A DNA stretch of 64,000 bases from Morganella psychrotolerans (GTDB lineage: Bacteria; Pseudomonadota; Gammaproteobacteria; Enterobacterales; Enterobacteriaceae). The stretch is from positions 124,001 through 188,000 of the forward strand of contig NZ_LZEX01000023.1 of assembly GCF_001676055.1 (NCBI RefSeq), written 5' to 3'. The translations under genes and the position numbers were made by a program. Within the stretch, counting starts at the first letter, position 1; every line of letters begins with the position of its first letter. Shown here piece by piece: positions 1 through 9,190 of this stretch. Under the pieces are notes generated by a model. It saw nothing but the letters and a program-made list of their open reading frames with translations. It did not search any database and was not told where the DNA came from.

Positions 1-1164
1 TCGGTGCAGAAGCTGGCGTTTATCCGTGAACAGATGACAAAAATTTATGGTGAACAGCTCAGTTACCAAAAACAGATCAATGATAAAACAGAAGAAATCA
101 CCCGGCTGAAAGCGTTGTTTGCAGAAAAAACAGCGCGGTTTGACGGACGGCAGCCACAAATAGTGGTCAGTGTGGACGCGAAAAAATCGGTTACCGCTGA
201 GCTGGATATTGCTTATATCACCGCTGATGCCGCCTGGGCGCCTGCGTATGATATTCGTACCACCGGGTTGGATAAGCCGGTCACTCTGACATATAAAGCA
301 AATGTTATTCAGAATACAGGCATTAACTGGGATCAGGTAAAGCTGACATTATCATCGGCAGACCCGGTACAGACTATTGCACCACCACAGCTTTTCCCGT
401 GGTATTTAGCTCAGGTTCAGGACTATGAAACCCGCGATATGATGGCGGATATGGTCGCCGCACCCGCTCCGATGATGATGGAGAGGGAAAAGTCAGCGAA
501 AAATAAAAAAGTAAGCCGCGGGATAGCTGACTTTGTCAGCACCGAAAGTAATGGTATCAGTCTCAGTTATACTATCGCACAGCCGTATTCACTGCCTTCA
601 TCGCAGGAGTCGCGCTCACTGACCATTAAACAGACAGAGCTTGCCGGGAAATACCGCTACATCACCAGACCTAAGCTGGATGAGCATGTCTATCTTCAGG
701 CCGATATTGATAATGCTGCGGCACTGAACCTGCTCAGCGGCAACATGAATATTTATTTTGCTGACCGTTATATCGGCACCTCGTTTATTGATGCCGCTGC
801 TCTGACTGATAAACTGGCGATCCCGTTCGGGATGAATAAAGATATTCAGGTATCCCGCACTGTGAATGCGAAACTGAAAAAACAACCGGGTATTCTCGGC
901 TCTGCCGTTGAGCAGTCAGAAGGCTATATTATCAATCTGAAATCGTTTTACAGTGAACCCGTTACGGTACATGTCTTTGATCAGCTTCCTGTCAGTCAGG
1001 ACAGTAAAATCCTGGTGAAAGATATGGAATTTGGTGACGGAAAACTGGATAAAAAAACCGGTGAGATTGAGTGGGAAGTGGCGTTAAAACCACAGCAGGA
1101 AGTGGAATTGCCGCTGAATTATACTCTTAAGTATCCGAAAGATACCCAGATTTACGGGTTATAA
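1..1164 (+). CDS. DUF4139 (MuiA-type) protein, 3' part
   Basis: The frame is open at the left edge, so this is the C-terminal ~387 residues of a longer protein; the true start lies outside the window. The first ~45 residues look like the end of a coiled coil. After that comes a beta-rich domain with the segments AELDIAYITADAAWAPAYDI and VTLTYKANVIQNTGINW, which are typical of the DUF4139 domain found in so-called mucoidy inhibitor A proteins. A Met-rich linker (around residues 142-160) interrupts the domain. Function of the family is not established; membership is read from the pattern. The stop is followed within 3 bp by an ERIC element. Confidence 0.75.
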   Translation, partial: SVQKLAFIREQMTKIYGEQLSYQKQINDKTEEITRLKALFAEKTARFDGRQPQIVVSVDAKKSVTAELDIAYITADAAWAPAYDIRTTGLDKPVTLTYKANVIQNTGINWDQVKLTLSSADPVQTIAPPQLFPWYLAQVQDYETRDMMADMVAAPAPMMMEREKSAKNKKVSRGIADFVSTESNGISLSYTIAQPYSLPSSQESRSLTIKQTELAGKYRYITRPKLDEHVYLQADIDNAAALNLLSGNMNIYFADRYIGTSFIDAAALTDKLAIPFGMNKDIQVSRTVNAKLKKQPGILGSAVEQSEGYIINLKSFYSEPVTVHVFDQLPVSQDSKILVKDMEFGDGKLDKKTGEIEWEVALKPQQEVELPLNYTLKYPKDTQIYGL

Positions 1165-1166
1165 TC

Positions 1167-1291
1167 TATACCCTTATTCATTCAAACTGCAGGTTCGTTG
1201 GCGGAACGAGGATAGACGGGTCACATACTGATGTATGCTCCCCGTCTATCTTCCCTTGCCGCCTGCCTGCATCTTGAATGACGTTGGGTAT
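1167..1291. repeat. ERIC-type intergenic repeat, full length (~125 bp)
   Basis: It begins TATACCCTTATTCATTC and ends TGACGTTGGGTAT. The inner inverted repeat around GGTCACATACTGATGTATGC matches the conserved core of enterobacterial ERIC elements. It sits just after the DUF4139 gene stop. Confidence 0.85.
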
Positions 1292-1297
1292 CTATAT

Positions 1298-1321
1298 GAA
1301 AAGCCGGTTAAAATAACCGGC
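1298..1321 (-). terminator. terminator of the fimbrial operon
   Basis: On the minus strand GCCGGTTA and TAACCGGC pair around a 3-base loop and are followed by TTTT. It lies just past the stop of the adhesin gene. Confidence 0.75.
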
Positions 1322-1329
1322 CTCTATGA

Positions 1330-2445
1330 TTAATTAAATGTGATGGCAACCTCTGCCGTTGCATTTACTTTTCCGTAGGGTAACGGGTCTGATTTATTAC
1401 CTGCGGAGCACAGCCGCCATGTTACAGGGGTATCAACTGATTTAGTTTTTTCGGCTGGTGTGATAGTGGCTATTTTTATTTTACTCTGATTGAATTTTAT
1501 ACCATTGGATAAATTACACTGCCCGTTAAAATTAGCACCGACAGAGTTTTTTATTTCACCGGTAATATATCCGCCACCTTCTTTTAACTTCAGCCTGGAG
1601 TAGTCACCATTATATATTCCGGATACGGCTCTGAATTCCAGGTTCATATTGTAATTAGAGCCCTGGCCATTCTGCGAACAGCCGGCATTAATCACTGAGG
1701 TTGTTTTGCCCAGTTCTTTACCTGCTTCATTACTGTAGGGAACATCGCCGAAATTGATGGTTGCCGGTGTACTGACATTACATTCCAGGGTGGATACCTT
1801 AATTATTGTGCCGGGAGTGAACACGGGTTCAACCTGCGTGTTTGCTGCCCATAATGTGACATGTGCTCTGAAGTCGGTAATAGTGGTATTTTTTTGTGTA
1901 CCATCACCGTGAATAGCCCAGGTTCCGACCATCCATATCCTGCGTGTTGGAGAGCTATGAAACGGGGATACCGTATTAACATCACCAAAGTTTGCACAGT
2001 TTCCGTATTTTTGTGATATCTGAAGTGCCGGCGAACTGGCGGGACTTGTTGTCAGATATGAGTTCGTACCAAACTCACCTGTACCTTCTATTACTCTGCC
2101 CGCTGTATTGGTATAGGTTATCTGAAAACTGGCCTGAGGAACGATAATAATACCGGGAGCCAGCCTGAACCCCTGGGCTCCGTTTATCATGGCGGAGTAA
2201 TCTCTGTCGGAACAAAAAATATAATTGGCGCCAATACCCATTCCAATATTGGGGAAACCAATGGTCGGTCCCATGTTTGATGCACCGGTCCCCGTCATTG
2301 TTATGTTGAACATCTTACCTGACCAAAGTTGTCCCTTTCCGCCATTAACTGTAATTGTTTCAGCGAATGAGGCAGAATAAAGTGTCAGTGACAGTATGCC
2401 TGCAGAAATTAAACATTTAGTTGTACTTCTTTTTATTGTTGTCAT
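1330..2445 (-). CDS. fimbrial tip adhesin-like protein
   Basis: 371 residues with a signal peptide ending about SASFA. The N-terminal ~190 residues are unlike a pilin. The C-terminal part looks like a pilin domain: a Cys pair (VSTLECNVSTPATINFGDV and later GCSQNGQ), and a closing strand of the type VNATAEVAITFN that would accept donor-strand exchange. Two-domain size and last position in the operon fit a tip adhesin; the receptor cannot be predicted. AGG precedes the ATG at a normal distance. The gene follows its own chaperone gene (2474-3223), suggesting that chaperone is dedicated to it. The alternative is a large minor subunit. Confidence 0.75.
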   Translation of the reverse strand: MTTIKRSTTKCLISAGILSLTLYSASFAETITVNGGKGQLWSGKMFNITMTGTGASNMGPTIGFPNIGMGIGANYIFCSDRDYSAMINGAQGFRLAPGIIIVPQASFQITYTNTAGRVIEGTGEFGTNSYLTTSPASSPALQISQKYGNCANFGDVNTVSPFHSSPTRRIWMVGTWAIHGDGTQKNTTITDFRAHVTLWAANTQVEPVFTPGTIIKVSTLECNVSTPATINFGDVPYSNEAGKELGKTTSVINAGCSQNGQGSNYNMNLEFRAVSGIYNGDYSRLKLKEGGGYITGEIKNSVGANFNGQCNLSNGIKFNQSKIKIATITPAEKTKSVDTPVTWRLCSAGNKSDPLPYGKVNATAEVAITFN

Positions 2446-2473
2446 TTTTTTACCTGAAAAATAATAATCACTA

Positions 2474-3223
2474 TTAATTGCAATCCGATATAGTTTGTTT
2501 TTCTGATGGTGTTATCCAGCCACTTTCATCAATCAGAGTCCATTCGGCTTGCTGGTGATTTAAATCACGTTTAATTTCATATGGATAACTTTCATGCGGC
2601 GGTATCATATGACGTAATTGCTCTTCGCCGATATTTTCTTTATCGGTTTTAAGGGAACTGAATACCAGCCAGTATGGCGTATTATTTTTTGCAATTAGCA
2701 TATTGTCTTTTTTGCATAACGCCGGTAATGAAGATGATGCATAAATAAAATCCCGGGTTAATTCTTTTGGCCGATAAAATAATTTTAGATTAATAACGGT
2801 AGCCAGAACAACACTATTACCGGTGGCATCCGGCTGTTCAGTAACCGGAATGGCTTTTAACGAAATAAAGAATGCAGACTCGTCTTTATCTGACAGTGGA
2901 ATACTGTTTACCCGGCGGATATGCAGTGTTTTTTCACTGTGTGCGGTAAATTTATCAAGTGGCGGAGTGATGATAAATGGCATCTTTTTACGTTCTGACT
3001 GACTTACTCCTCCTGTCTGCGGGTCAATATCACGGACAGTAGATTGAAGAAGGTAGTCATTATCTGAGTTGTTTATAATATTGAGTGTAACGCCTTTCTG
3101 GTCATCTTCATGATAAATAACCCGGGTAACATGCAAGGATAATCCGCCGCTATCATCAGGTGCGGCCTGAACATTTGTCAGTGAACTTAATAAAATACAT
3201 AAAGTTATAAAGAGATATTTCAT
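2474..3223 (-). CDS. fimbrial periplasmic chaperone (third in operon)
   Basis: PapD-like chaperone that would hold pilin subunits in the periplasm by donor-strand complementation. I place the start at the Met beginning MKYLFITLC, which gives a proper signal peptide (cleaved near VQA) and removes the overlap with the usher gene. The open frame extends 25 codons further upstream. Visible family features are the first strand LHVTRVIYHEDDQKGVTLNI, the PPLDKF segment and the hydrophobic FFISLKAIP strand. It lies between the usher and adhesin genes. It is clearly diverged from the two chaperones upstream, so it is not a recent duplicate. Confidence 0.85.
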   Translation of the reverse strand: MKYLFITLCILLSSLTNVQAAPDDSGGLSLHVTRVIYHEDDQKGVTLNIINNSDNDYLLQSTVRDIDPQTGGVSQSERKKMPFIITPPLDKFTAHSEKTLHIRRVNSIPLSDKDESAFFISLKAIPVTEQPDATGNSVVLATVINLKLFYRPKELTRDFIYASSSLPALCKKDNMLIAKNNTPYWLVFSSLKTDKENIGEEQLRHMIPPHESYPYEIKRDLNHQQAEWTLIDESGWITPSEKQTISDCN

Positions 3224-3248
3224 AATAAGTACCATTTTTTGATAAGTT

Positions 3249-5801
3249 TTACTGACACTGTAGTGAAACTTCTTTAATAAAATGATTATCGTCATCAATT
3301 GATGTACTGTCCTTTTTCAGGTTGTAATTACTGCGACAGGATTGGTTTTCCGAATTACCCCATTTTGCCAGTATAGTTCCTTCTGCGGGAAGACCGGAAA
3401 GATAAACCTGTCCGTTGTCACCAACAATTCCGCTATTTGTATTATCACTTTCAGTGGCGACAATTGTACCAAATGGTAATTCATTCCCGTTTTGGCTTAA
3501 TGTAAAGAGTACCTGGTAGCCCTGTTTCGTTTTAAATTTTGCGAGAACAACAGCATCTTTTGTCGGATAAACATTAATAACAGAGCTATCGACTTCCACA
3601 TTGTCCGGCAGTGTTGTGACATCCAATGCAACTGAATTTTTATTATAGGGATTACCGGCAAAAACTAATGCCTGTCCATTGCTGTTTATATCGGAAAGCC
3701 CTGTATTAATTTTTGTACCACCTGCACCCGGCGCATCAATAATAACTAATGCTGTATTGCCCGCCTGTTTAGAAAAAATCATTCCTTTTTCATGGAGAAC
3801 AACTGTGCCATTAATGTTAGCATTCAATGAATTATAATTATTTCCGTAACTATAACCGACGCTGCTGTTTGTAATGTTTCCGGTATAATTGGCATTAATA
3901 TTTGTATTATTGGTCTGGTCGCTGTTATGTGAGTAATCCTGATTTAATGACAAACCCACTTTATTATCAAGAAAAGAGGTTCTTAAACCAAGATTATTCG
4001 TGGTCGATGCATTCCTGCTGCCATTGAGTGAATAGGAAGCTGATGAATTTTTTGCAAATTCATTATTACTCATCATTGATAAAGGGATCTGTATATTAGC
4101 GGTCCAGCGCCGGTCTTCCGGCCAGGTATTGTTATCACCTTTCTTTTTTTCAATGCTGTAAGAAAATGAGTAATTTATGTTGCTGAGAGATCCGTTATAA
4201 CCCATCGATAAATTGTTATTTACGGTTTTATTATCCCAGAAGTCTTCACGGTTACCGGCAACAAAAACAGACCCATACTTACCCAGCTGCTGGCTGACAC
4301 TCAGGCGCAAACTTGAGCGCTGCTTTCCGTGTGTCCATGCATTATCAGTATACTGGAAATTATTAATTTCATTGAAATCATGGTAATTCTCAGTTGAGTA
4401 ACGGTATGCCGCCAGGTCAATAGTTGTACCGGTGGATAACATGTTTTTTGCATATTTTATCCGGTAAGACTGACCTTTTTCCCGCTGATGTGTATTTTCC
4501 GGTGTTGTATCTGATGTCGTAATATCAACAGACAGCGCACCGAATTTACCCAGAGATGTACCGACCCCCATAACAGTGGAGTAATATTTTTCTGAAATCA
4601 GGGCGCCGCCATATACGGTGATATTTTTCGGCAAACCATAACTGAATGCGCCAAGAAGGAATGACTTCTTTTTTGAGTTTTTACTGTTATATTCCCCTGA
4701 TGACGCTTCATATTTAAATCCGCCTTCCCGCTCCATAACAGGCAGCCCGCTGGATGCATAAATCTGTTTTCTGACTGTACCGTCGGCTTCTGTTATTGTT
4801 ATTTCTAATTCCCCGGATAACTGTGATTGCCGGATATCATCAATCGAAAAGGGGCCGGGAGAAACATAAGTCTGATAAATCACATTATTATTCTGGCTGA
4901 CAGTGACGGTAGCATTACTGTTGGCATAACCGGTGATAGTCGGTGCAAATCCACGCAGTGACTCCGGTATCATGTCGTTACTGCTTGATAATGATATTCC
5001 TTTGATAGGAAATGACTCAAAAATATCTAAGGAAGGGAAGATTTCACCAATTTTAAGATTAGATTTTAATGATTTAATGTCACGGTATAATCTGACATTA
5101 TTAATATCATGATTGTTAGCAGATGTGGTTTTTCCATTTAAACTTGATTTGTAGTAGTTATTACTGGCATTCATTCTCAGACGCCATGCCTGAAAATTTA
5201 TACCACCATATAGTTGTGTGAATAAATTTTCGGACTTAGTACCATTTGATTCTGTTTTTCCACCCATAACATTATAGTTTAGTATTAATGCCGGTACGCC
5301 ATCATCCCAAAGCAATGGGTCAGTAGAGCCATTATCTTTATTTTTCATGACGATCTGAGGGAAGCTGAACAGCAGATCCAGTTTATTTTCATTAAATGTA
5401 AACTGATAGTCCGGTATTAATTCAGATAAATTAATAATAGGCTTGTCTTCAGGTAAATCTTTCAGCGAAGGTGTGTCTTTTACATTTACACCAAAATTAA
5501 TTAACTGTAATGGTGTCAATAATGGCGTCAGTTTATTTTCTTTATCGGAGTCGAAGGTAATAAGCTCTTCATTATTAAATTTATTATTAACACTAATGTT
5601 GACATAATATTCACCCGGAGGGAGTTGATCATCTTTTTCATAACTGGATAAATCCAGATCAGACACTGTATTATCACCGAAAGATAAAAATGCAGGATCA
5701 AAAAAATCATCGGCAAATGCATAGTTTGCAGATAGAAAAACAGATACAGGTATCATTGTTAATACAAAAAAATGTTTATTTTTTATTTTGTGTTTTTTCA
5801 T
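3249..5801 (-). CDS. outer membrane fimbrial usher
   Basis: 850 residues, the usual FimD/PapC size. It has a signal peptide ending ANYAFA and an N-terminal domain opening DDFFDPAFLSFGD, which receives chaperone-subunit complexes. The plug region contains the usher signature GFAPTITGYANSNATVTVSQ followed by YQTYVSPGPFSIDDI. The C-terminal domains end with a Cys pair (QSCRSNY and SLQCQ). It forms the outer membrane pore through which subunits are polymerised. Asn/Ser-rich and AT-rich composition contrasts with the housekeeping genes in the window, consistent with horizontal acquisition of the operon. Confidence 0.95.
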   Translation of the reverse strand: MKKHKIKNKHFFVLTMIPVSVFLSANYAFADDFFDPAFLSFGDNTVSDLDLSSYEKDDQLPPGEYYVNISVNNKFNNEELITFDSDKENKLTPLLTPLQLINFGVNVKDTPSLKDLPEDKPIINLSELIPDYQFTFNENKLDLLFSFPQIVMKNKDNGSTDPLLWDDGVPALILNYNVMGGKTESNGTKSENLFTQLYGGINFQAWRLRMNASNNYYKSSLNGKTTSANNHDINNVRLYRDIKSLKSNLKIGEIFPSLDIFESFPIKGISLSSSNDMIPESLRGFAPTITGYANSNATVTVSQNNNVIYQTYVSPGPFSIDDIRQSQLSGELEITITEADGTVRKQIYASSGLPVMEREGGFKYEASSGEYNSKNSKKKSFLLGAFSYGLPKNITVYGGALISEKYYSTVMGVGTSLGKFGALSVDITTSDTTPENTHQREKGQSYRIKYAKNMLSTGTTIDLAAYRYSTENYHDFNEINNFQYTDNAWTHGKQRSSLRLSVSQQLGKYGSVFVAGNREDFWDNKTVNNNLSMGYNGSLSNINYSFSYSIEKKKGDNNTWPEDRRWTANIQIPLSMMSNNEFAKNSSASYSLNGSRNASTTNNLGLRTSFLDNKVGLSLNQDYSHNSDQTNNTNINANYTGNITNSSVGYSYGNNYNSLNANINGTVVLHEKGMIFSKQAGNTALVIIDAPGAGGTKINTGLSDINSNGQALVFAGNPYNKNSVALDVTTLPDNVEVDSSVINVYPTKDAVVLAKFKTKQGYQVLFTLSQNGNELPFGTIVATESDNTNSGIVGDNGQVYLSGLPAEGTILAKWGNSENQSCRSNYNLKKDSTSIDDDNHFIKEVSLQCQ

Positions 5802-5840
5802 TTTTAAGTATTTCCTTGTATTAAAAATAATATTTTTCTA

Positions 5841-6551
5841 TTAGTTGTTTTTTATTTTTCCATGGCAGTACTCAGAGACTGTTCCATAGTCATTGATATA
5901 CCGCCATTTTATTTCTTGTGATTTCGGAGGTATGTTTATTTTGATTTTATCAAAAGGGTAAATCATTACGGGCTTATCTAATATATTTTCATTGTTACTA
6001 ACTATTATTTCACTTATGGTGATGAAATAAGCGGTGGTATTGGTTGCGGTAACCTGCGTATTTACTGTTTTTTCAAAATCCATGCTACATGCTGAATGAT
6101 GAGTGAGTTCAGGTAATGACGGCGGTCTTATAAATACTTTAATGACACTTCTTAATCCAACTGCAATATAATCATTATCAATATGGCTATCAGGCGTTGA
6201 AGGAATTGCAAGAACAGAGAGGTATGCAATATCCTCACGATCCGATACCTGATGCTTCTTTTTCCATAACCTCAGGGTCTTTGTTTCATTTCCCTTTATT
6301 TTTAATAAGGGAGGTGAAATAATCATGCTGTCATTTTTCTTGTCGTTAATTTCAGGCCCGGTCAATATGTCGCTTTTTATAAGATAGGTATCACCACCAT
6401 TATTATTTATTGACAAGCTATCAGTACTATTAACGATAATTACTCTTGTTTTGTTAAGTGTTATTCCATTTGTATTGTTTTGTGCATGGCCACTCAATGT
6501 AAATAGAAATAACGCTATGAAAATAATGTGGTTTAATATATATTCTTTCAT
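5841..6551 (-). CDS. fimbrial periplasmic chaperone (second in operon)
   Basis: 236 residues with a signal peptide ending SGHA. PapD-like pattern: ITLNKTRVIIVNSTDSLSI as the first strand, SPPLLKIKGNETKTLRLW around the subunit-binding cleft, and DREDIAYLSVLAIP as the G1/F1 region. Its ATG directly abuts the stop of the preceding minor subunit gene (0 bp gap), so the two are likely translationally coupled. It precedes the usher. It differs clearly in sequence from the other two chaperones of the operon. Confidence 0.88.
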   Translation of the reverse strand: MKEYILNHIIFIALFLFTLSGHAQNNTNGITLNKTRVIIVNSTDSLSINNNGGDTYLIKSDILTGPEINDKKNDSMIISPPLLKIKGNETKTLRLWKKKHQVSDREDIAYLSVLAIPSTPDSHIDNDYIAVGLRSVIKVFIRPPSLPELTHHSACSMDFEKTVNTQVTATNTTAYFITISEIIVSNNENILDKPVMIYPFDKIKINIPPKSQEIKWRYINDYGTVSEYCHGKIKNN

Positions 6552-7145
6552 TTAGTCATATCTGAAATCAAAATAAACAATAGCTTTCATTTCACCAGGT
6601 TCTTTTTGTGCTTTATTACAAGTTACGGTATCACCACACGTAAGCCCGGCATGAAAGTTGATTGACTCACCTATAGGTAAATCTTGTCCGTTATAGTTAA
6701 ATTCAACGCGGTCTCCGGGATTTAATTCTTTATCCTGGTATACAGGCGATTGATCTTTATGAAATATCATTGCACCGATATTTTTAAGTTTAGAATTATC
6801 CTGTCTGAAAATCCATTTTCCATCCTGGCTTTTAAATCCATTTCCGGAGATAACCACTTGTGGTTTCAGACCGATACCTGGTAATCCAGTACAATTTTTA
6901 ATATTAATTGAAAATTGTTTTATATCCGACAACTGTGATCCTTTCAGTTGTGATGTTATTACCCGGTTAAATCGTATACTCGAATTTGATGCTGATAATT
7001 CACAGGATAAACGCATAATATTTGCTGTGAAATTTAACTGAGCTGTCGTTGCTGCCTTTGCCTGAAAGAATGGCAATAATATCAATAAACTGATAATTAT
7101 TTTTTTTATATTAACGGGTAAATTCCAACAGGCCACCAGCATCAT
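6552..7145 (-). CDS. minor fimbrial subunit
   Basis: About 190 residues. The signal peptide is IKKIIISLLILLPFFQAKA, followed by a pilin-like domain: LSCELSASNSSIRFNRV near the N-terminus, a second Cys in NCTGLPG, an extra C-terminal pair (LTCGDTVTCNK), and an alternating closing strand MKAIVYFDFRYD. The only ATG codons available (7145 and 7142) fall inside the end of the upstream chaperone gene, giving a 35-bp overlap. The exact start is uncertain because there is no good Shine-Dalgarno sequence. The role is likely an adaptor or minor pilin. Confidence 0.75.
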   Translation of the reverse strand: MMLVACWNLPVNIKKIIISLLILLPFFQAKAATTAQLNFTANIMRLSCELSASNSSIRFNRVITSQLKGSQLSDIKQFSINIKNCTGLPGIGLKPQVVISGNGFKSQDGKWIFRQDNSKLKNIGAMIFHKDQSPVYQDKELNPGDRVEFNYNGQDLPIGESINFHAGLTCGDTVTCNKAQKEPGEMKAIVYFDFRYD

Positions 7146-7809
7146 TGATAATTGTCCATTTTATTTTTTTGTCAGTGGCCATTTTATTCAGCTGGTATGA
7201 ATGCTTTTCAAATGGAGCAAGCATTGGTTTTTCTGAAATACCAATATTTTCACTACCTATTTTCACATTGACTAAATTAATGTAATAAGGTGATGGGTTT
7301 GTAATGGTAAGCTTTTTATCAGTGACAGAAAGCATAAGGTTTTTTTGTGCATCATCCACTGTTACCGGAAGATTTGCAGGCCTGTAAAAAAGTTTAATTA
7401 CAGATGCAATTCCGACATTAATACCACCACCTACAGTGTTATTATCACTATCATTTTTATTCGCAGCACTCAGTGCTTTGCTGTTTATATAAAAAAGTGA
7501 TTCCCTGTCATCAGGCAAATTTCTGTTTGTCTGGATTATCTTAATCTGATTAGATGACCCCGGCAGTACTTTGGTTAATGGCGGAATAACCTTAAAGTCA
7601 TTTACTGCTTTTCCTTTCGGATCATCAGTAATTATCGTCTGTGTCAGGATCGGAGTATCTGAAGAGTTGTTGATGAGATCCAGTGGAGCACTTTTTTGCC
7701 CTTCATCATAGACAACCCGCAGTGCGCCTAACTGAAATGATATTCCTGCCGTTTTTGCATGAGCAGATATTGTCATAAGTAAAAGAAAAGGAATTAATAT
7801 ATATTTCAT
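7111..7809 (-). CDS. fimbrial periplasmic chaperone (first in operon)
   Basis: 232 residues with a signal peptide ending ISAHA. Chaperone features: ISFQLGALRVVYDEGQKSAP (first strand), VIPPLTKVLPGSSNQIKII (cleft region) and DRESLFYINSKAL. Its position directly behind the major pilin gene is typical. It would deliver the major subunit to the usher. A 2-fold GC-rich hairpin lies between the pilin gene and this one. Confidence 0.9.
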   Translation of the reverse strand: MKYILIPFLLLMTISAHAKTAGISFQLGALRVVYDEGQKSAPLDLINNSSDTPILTQTIITDDPKGKAVNDFKVIPPLTKVLPGSSNQIKIIQTNRNLPDDRESLFYINSKALSAANKNDSDNNTVGGGINVGIASVIKLFYRPANLPVTVDDAQKNLMLSVTDKKLTITNPSPYYINLVNVKIGSENIGISEKPMLAPFEKHSYQLNKMATDKKIKWTIINDAGGLLEFTR

Positions 7810-7829
7810 TTTTTTTTTTCGTATAAAGA

Positions 7830-7883
7830 GGGAGGGATATACACAGTTATTCAGATAACGCTGAATAGCGTGGATGCCCTCCC
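7830..7883 (-). terminator. stem-loop after major pilin gene (partial terminator or stabiliser)
   Basis: GGGAGGG and CCCTCCC are 40 bp apart and can pair. An inner CGCTATTCAGCG-type hairpin lies between them. No T-run follows immediately on the minus strand. That fits an mRNA-stabilising or leaky terminator structure that keeps major pilin expression above that of the assembly genes. Confidence 0.5.
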
Positions 7884-7893
7884 TGAAAATTAA

Positions 7894-8448
7894 TTACTGA
7901 TAAACAAATGAGAACAGAACAGGTGCATTAAAAGTACCGACTGTTACATTTTGTGATGTTGCAGTAGATGCATATGCCGCAGTTAAAGTGACGGTATTAT
8001 CAGTTAAAGGATTTAAGGCGCCGCCTTCTCCTTCAGTTACTTTACCAATTTCAACGAGTGAGCCGTTTTCTACAGGATTTGCACCATTCATCAGCATAAC
8101 ACCGACATTACTGGTTGGGTTTTTAGATTTCTGCAGGAAAATGTTGTTGGTACCTGATACGGTATCACCACTCACTTCCAGTGATGCAGTACCAGCAGCA
8201 GCAGGTGTATCACAACCGGTTAATGCAATCTGAAATTCTTTCTGTCCGGTAGTGATAGCGCTGTTAGCATTTATAAAGTCGGATGTTTTTACTGTTCCGA
8301 GAGAGACCTGGCTTTGGCCGTTCACATTAATATCACAGCTGATTGCCTGAACGTTACCTAAAAACTCGACACTTGTTTGGTTTGCAGCCTGAGCAGCAGT
8401 AGTACCGAATAAAGCAGCAATAGATAAAACGATTAATTTCTTATGCAT
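7894..8448 (-). CDS. major fimbrial subunit (FimA type)
   Basis: 184 residues with signal peptide MHKKLIVLSIAALFGTTAAQA. The mature protein begins with the donor strand region NQTSVEFLGNVQ, then Cys in AISCDINVNG and the partner Cys in LTGCDTP, and ends VLFSFVYQ (penultimate aromatic). All are standard for type 1-like major pilins. It is the first gene of the operon and is separated from the chaperone gene by a hairpin. Gly/Ala/Thr-rich and AT-biased like the rest of the cluster. Confidence 0.92.
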   Translation of the reverse strand: MHKKLIVLSIAALFGTTAAQAANQTSVEFLGNVQAISCDINVNGQSQVSLGTVKTSDFINANSAITTGQKEFQIALTGCDTPAAAGTASLEVSGDTVSGTNNIFLQKSKNPTSNVGVMLMNGANPVENGSLVEIGKVTEGEGGALNPLTDNTVTLTAAYASTATSQNVTVGTFNAPVLFSFVYQ

Positions 8449-9111
8449 AATATACCCTAGTTTGTTTATACAGATAATAAACGGATTGTAGATTTTTATT
8501 TTTTCATAAAATAAAAACAGAAAAACAAGTTAAAAATATTATTTTTACAAATTTCTTAAATGTTGAAATCAATATTTAAAAATAATGAATTTAATGTTTT
8601 TGGATGATTTCAGGTATTTGATTATACGTATTAAATAAATCATTCATATAGATTAATTATTTTTACTTATTGTTTGTGTGGTTTTGTTTATTATATTTCA
8701 GTGAATTTTATCTTTATAATCAAGTGTTTATTTTTAAATGTAGATTTTTTGTTATTGGTTTCTGGTTTTTTGTATGACTGTCAATCATAAAAGGAATGAA
8801 AAATAGTTATTTATATCTTATATGTTTATTTTACAGGTTGTATGTATTGCCGCGGCAGGCTGTTACAATTCATACGAGTAATTCATGTCAGTATGTAATC
8901 CATTATTGCTATTCATTTTAATTATGTCATTTACATATCAATTTTTTTATTTAATTGATTGAAATTAATCGAATTTTTGATGGGTTTGTTTATCCTGTCA
9001 TAATTTCATTTATATGTTTCATTATGTGTCGCAGGAATACAATAAAAAACATTAGGTGGAAAAACTTATTGTTTTGTTAAATATGGGGGAGGAGTTATTT
9101 TATTCATGATG
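8449..9111. other. AT-rich intergenic region upstream of the fimbrial operon
   Basis: About 660 bp without a credible gene, strongly AT-rich, which fits H-NS-type silencing. It must hold the fimbrial promoter. The only GC-rich feature is a 10-bp palindrome TGCCGCGGCA at 8848-8857. I see no invertible-element repeats and no recombinase gene. Confidence 0.5.
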
Positions 9112-9137
9112 AAAAAAATGACCGGATATCCGGTCAT
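9112..9137 (-). terminator. terminator of the yge/hyuA/yqeA operon
   Basis: ATGACCGGATATCCGGTCAT is a perfect palindrome followed on the minus strand by six T. It lies 54 bp past the carbamate kinase stop. Confidence 0.8.
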
Positions 9138-9190
9138 TTAGTTATTAATGATTTTTTTATTACGAATAAAAAGAGGAATTAACCGGGAAC

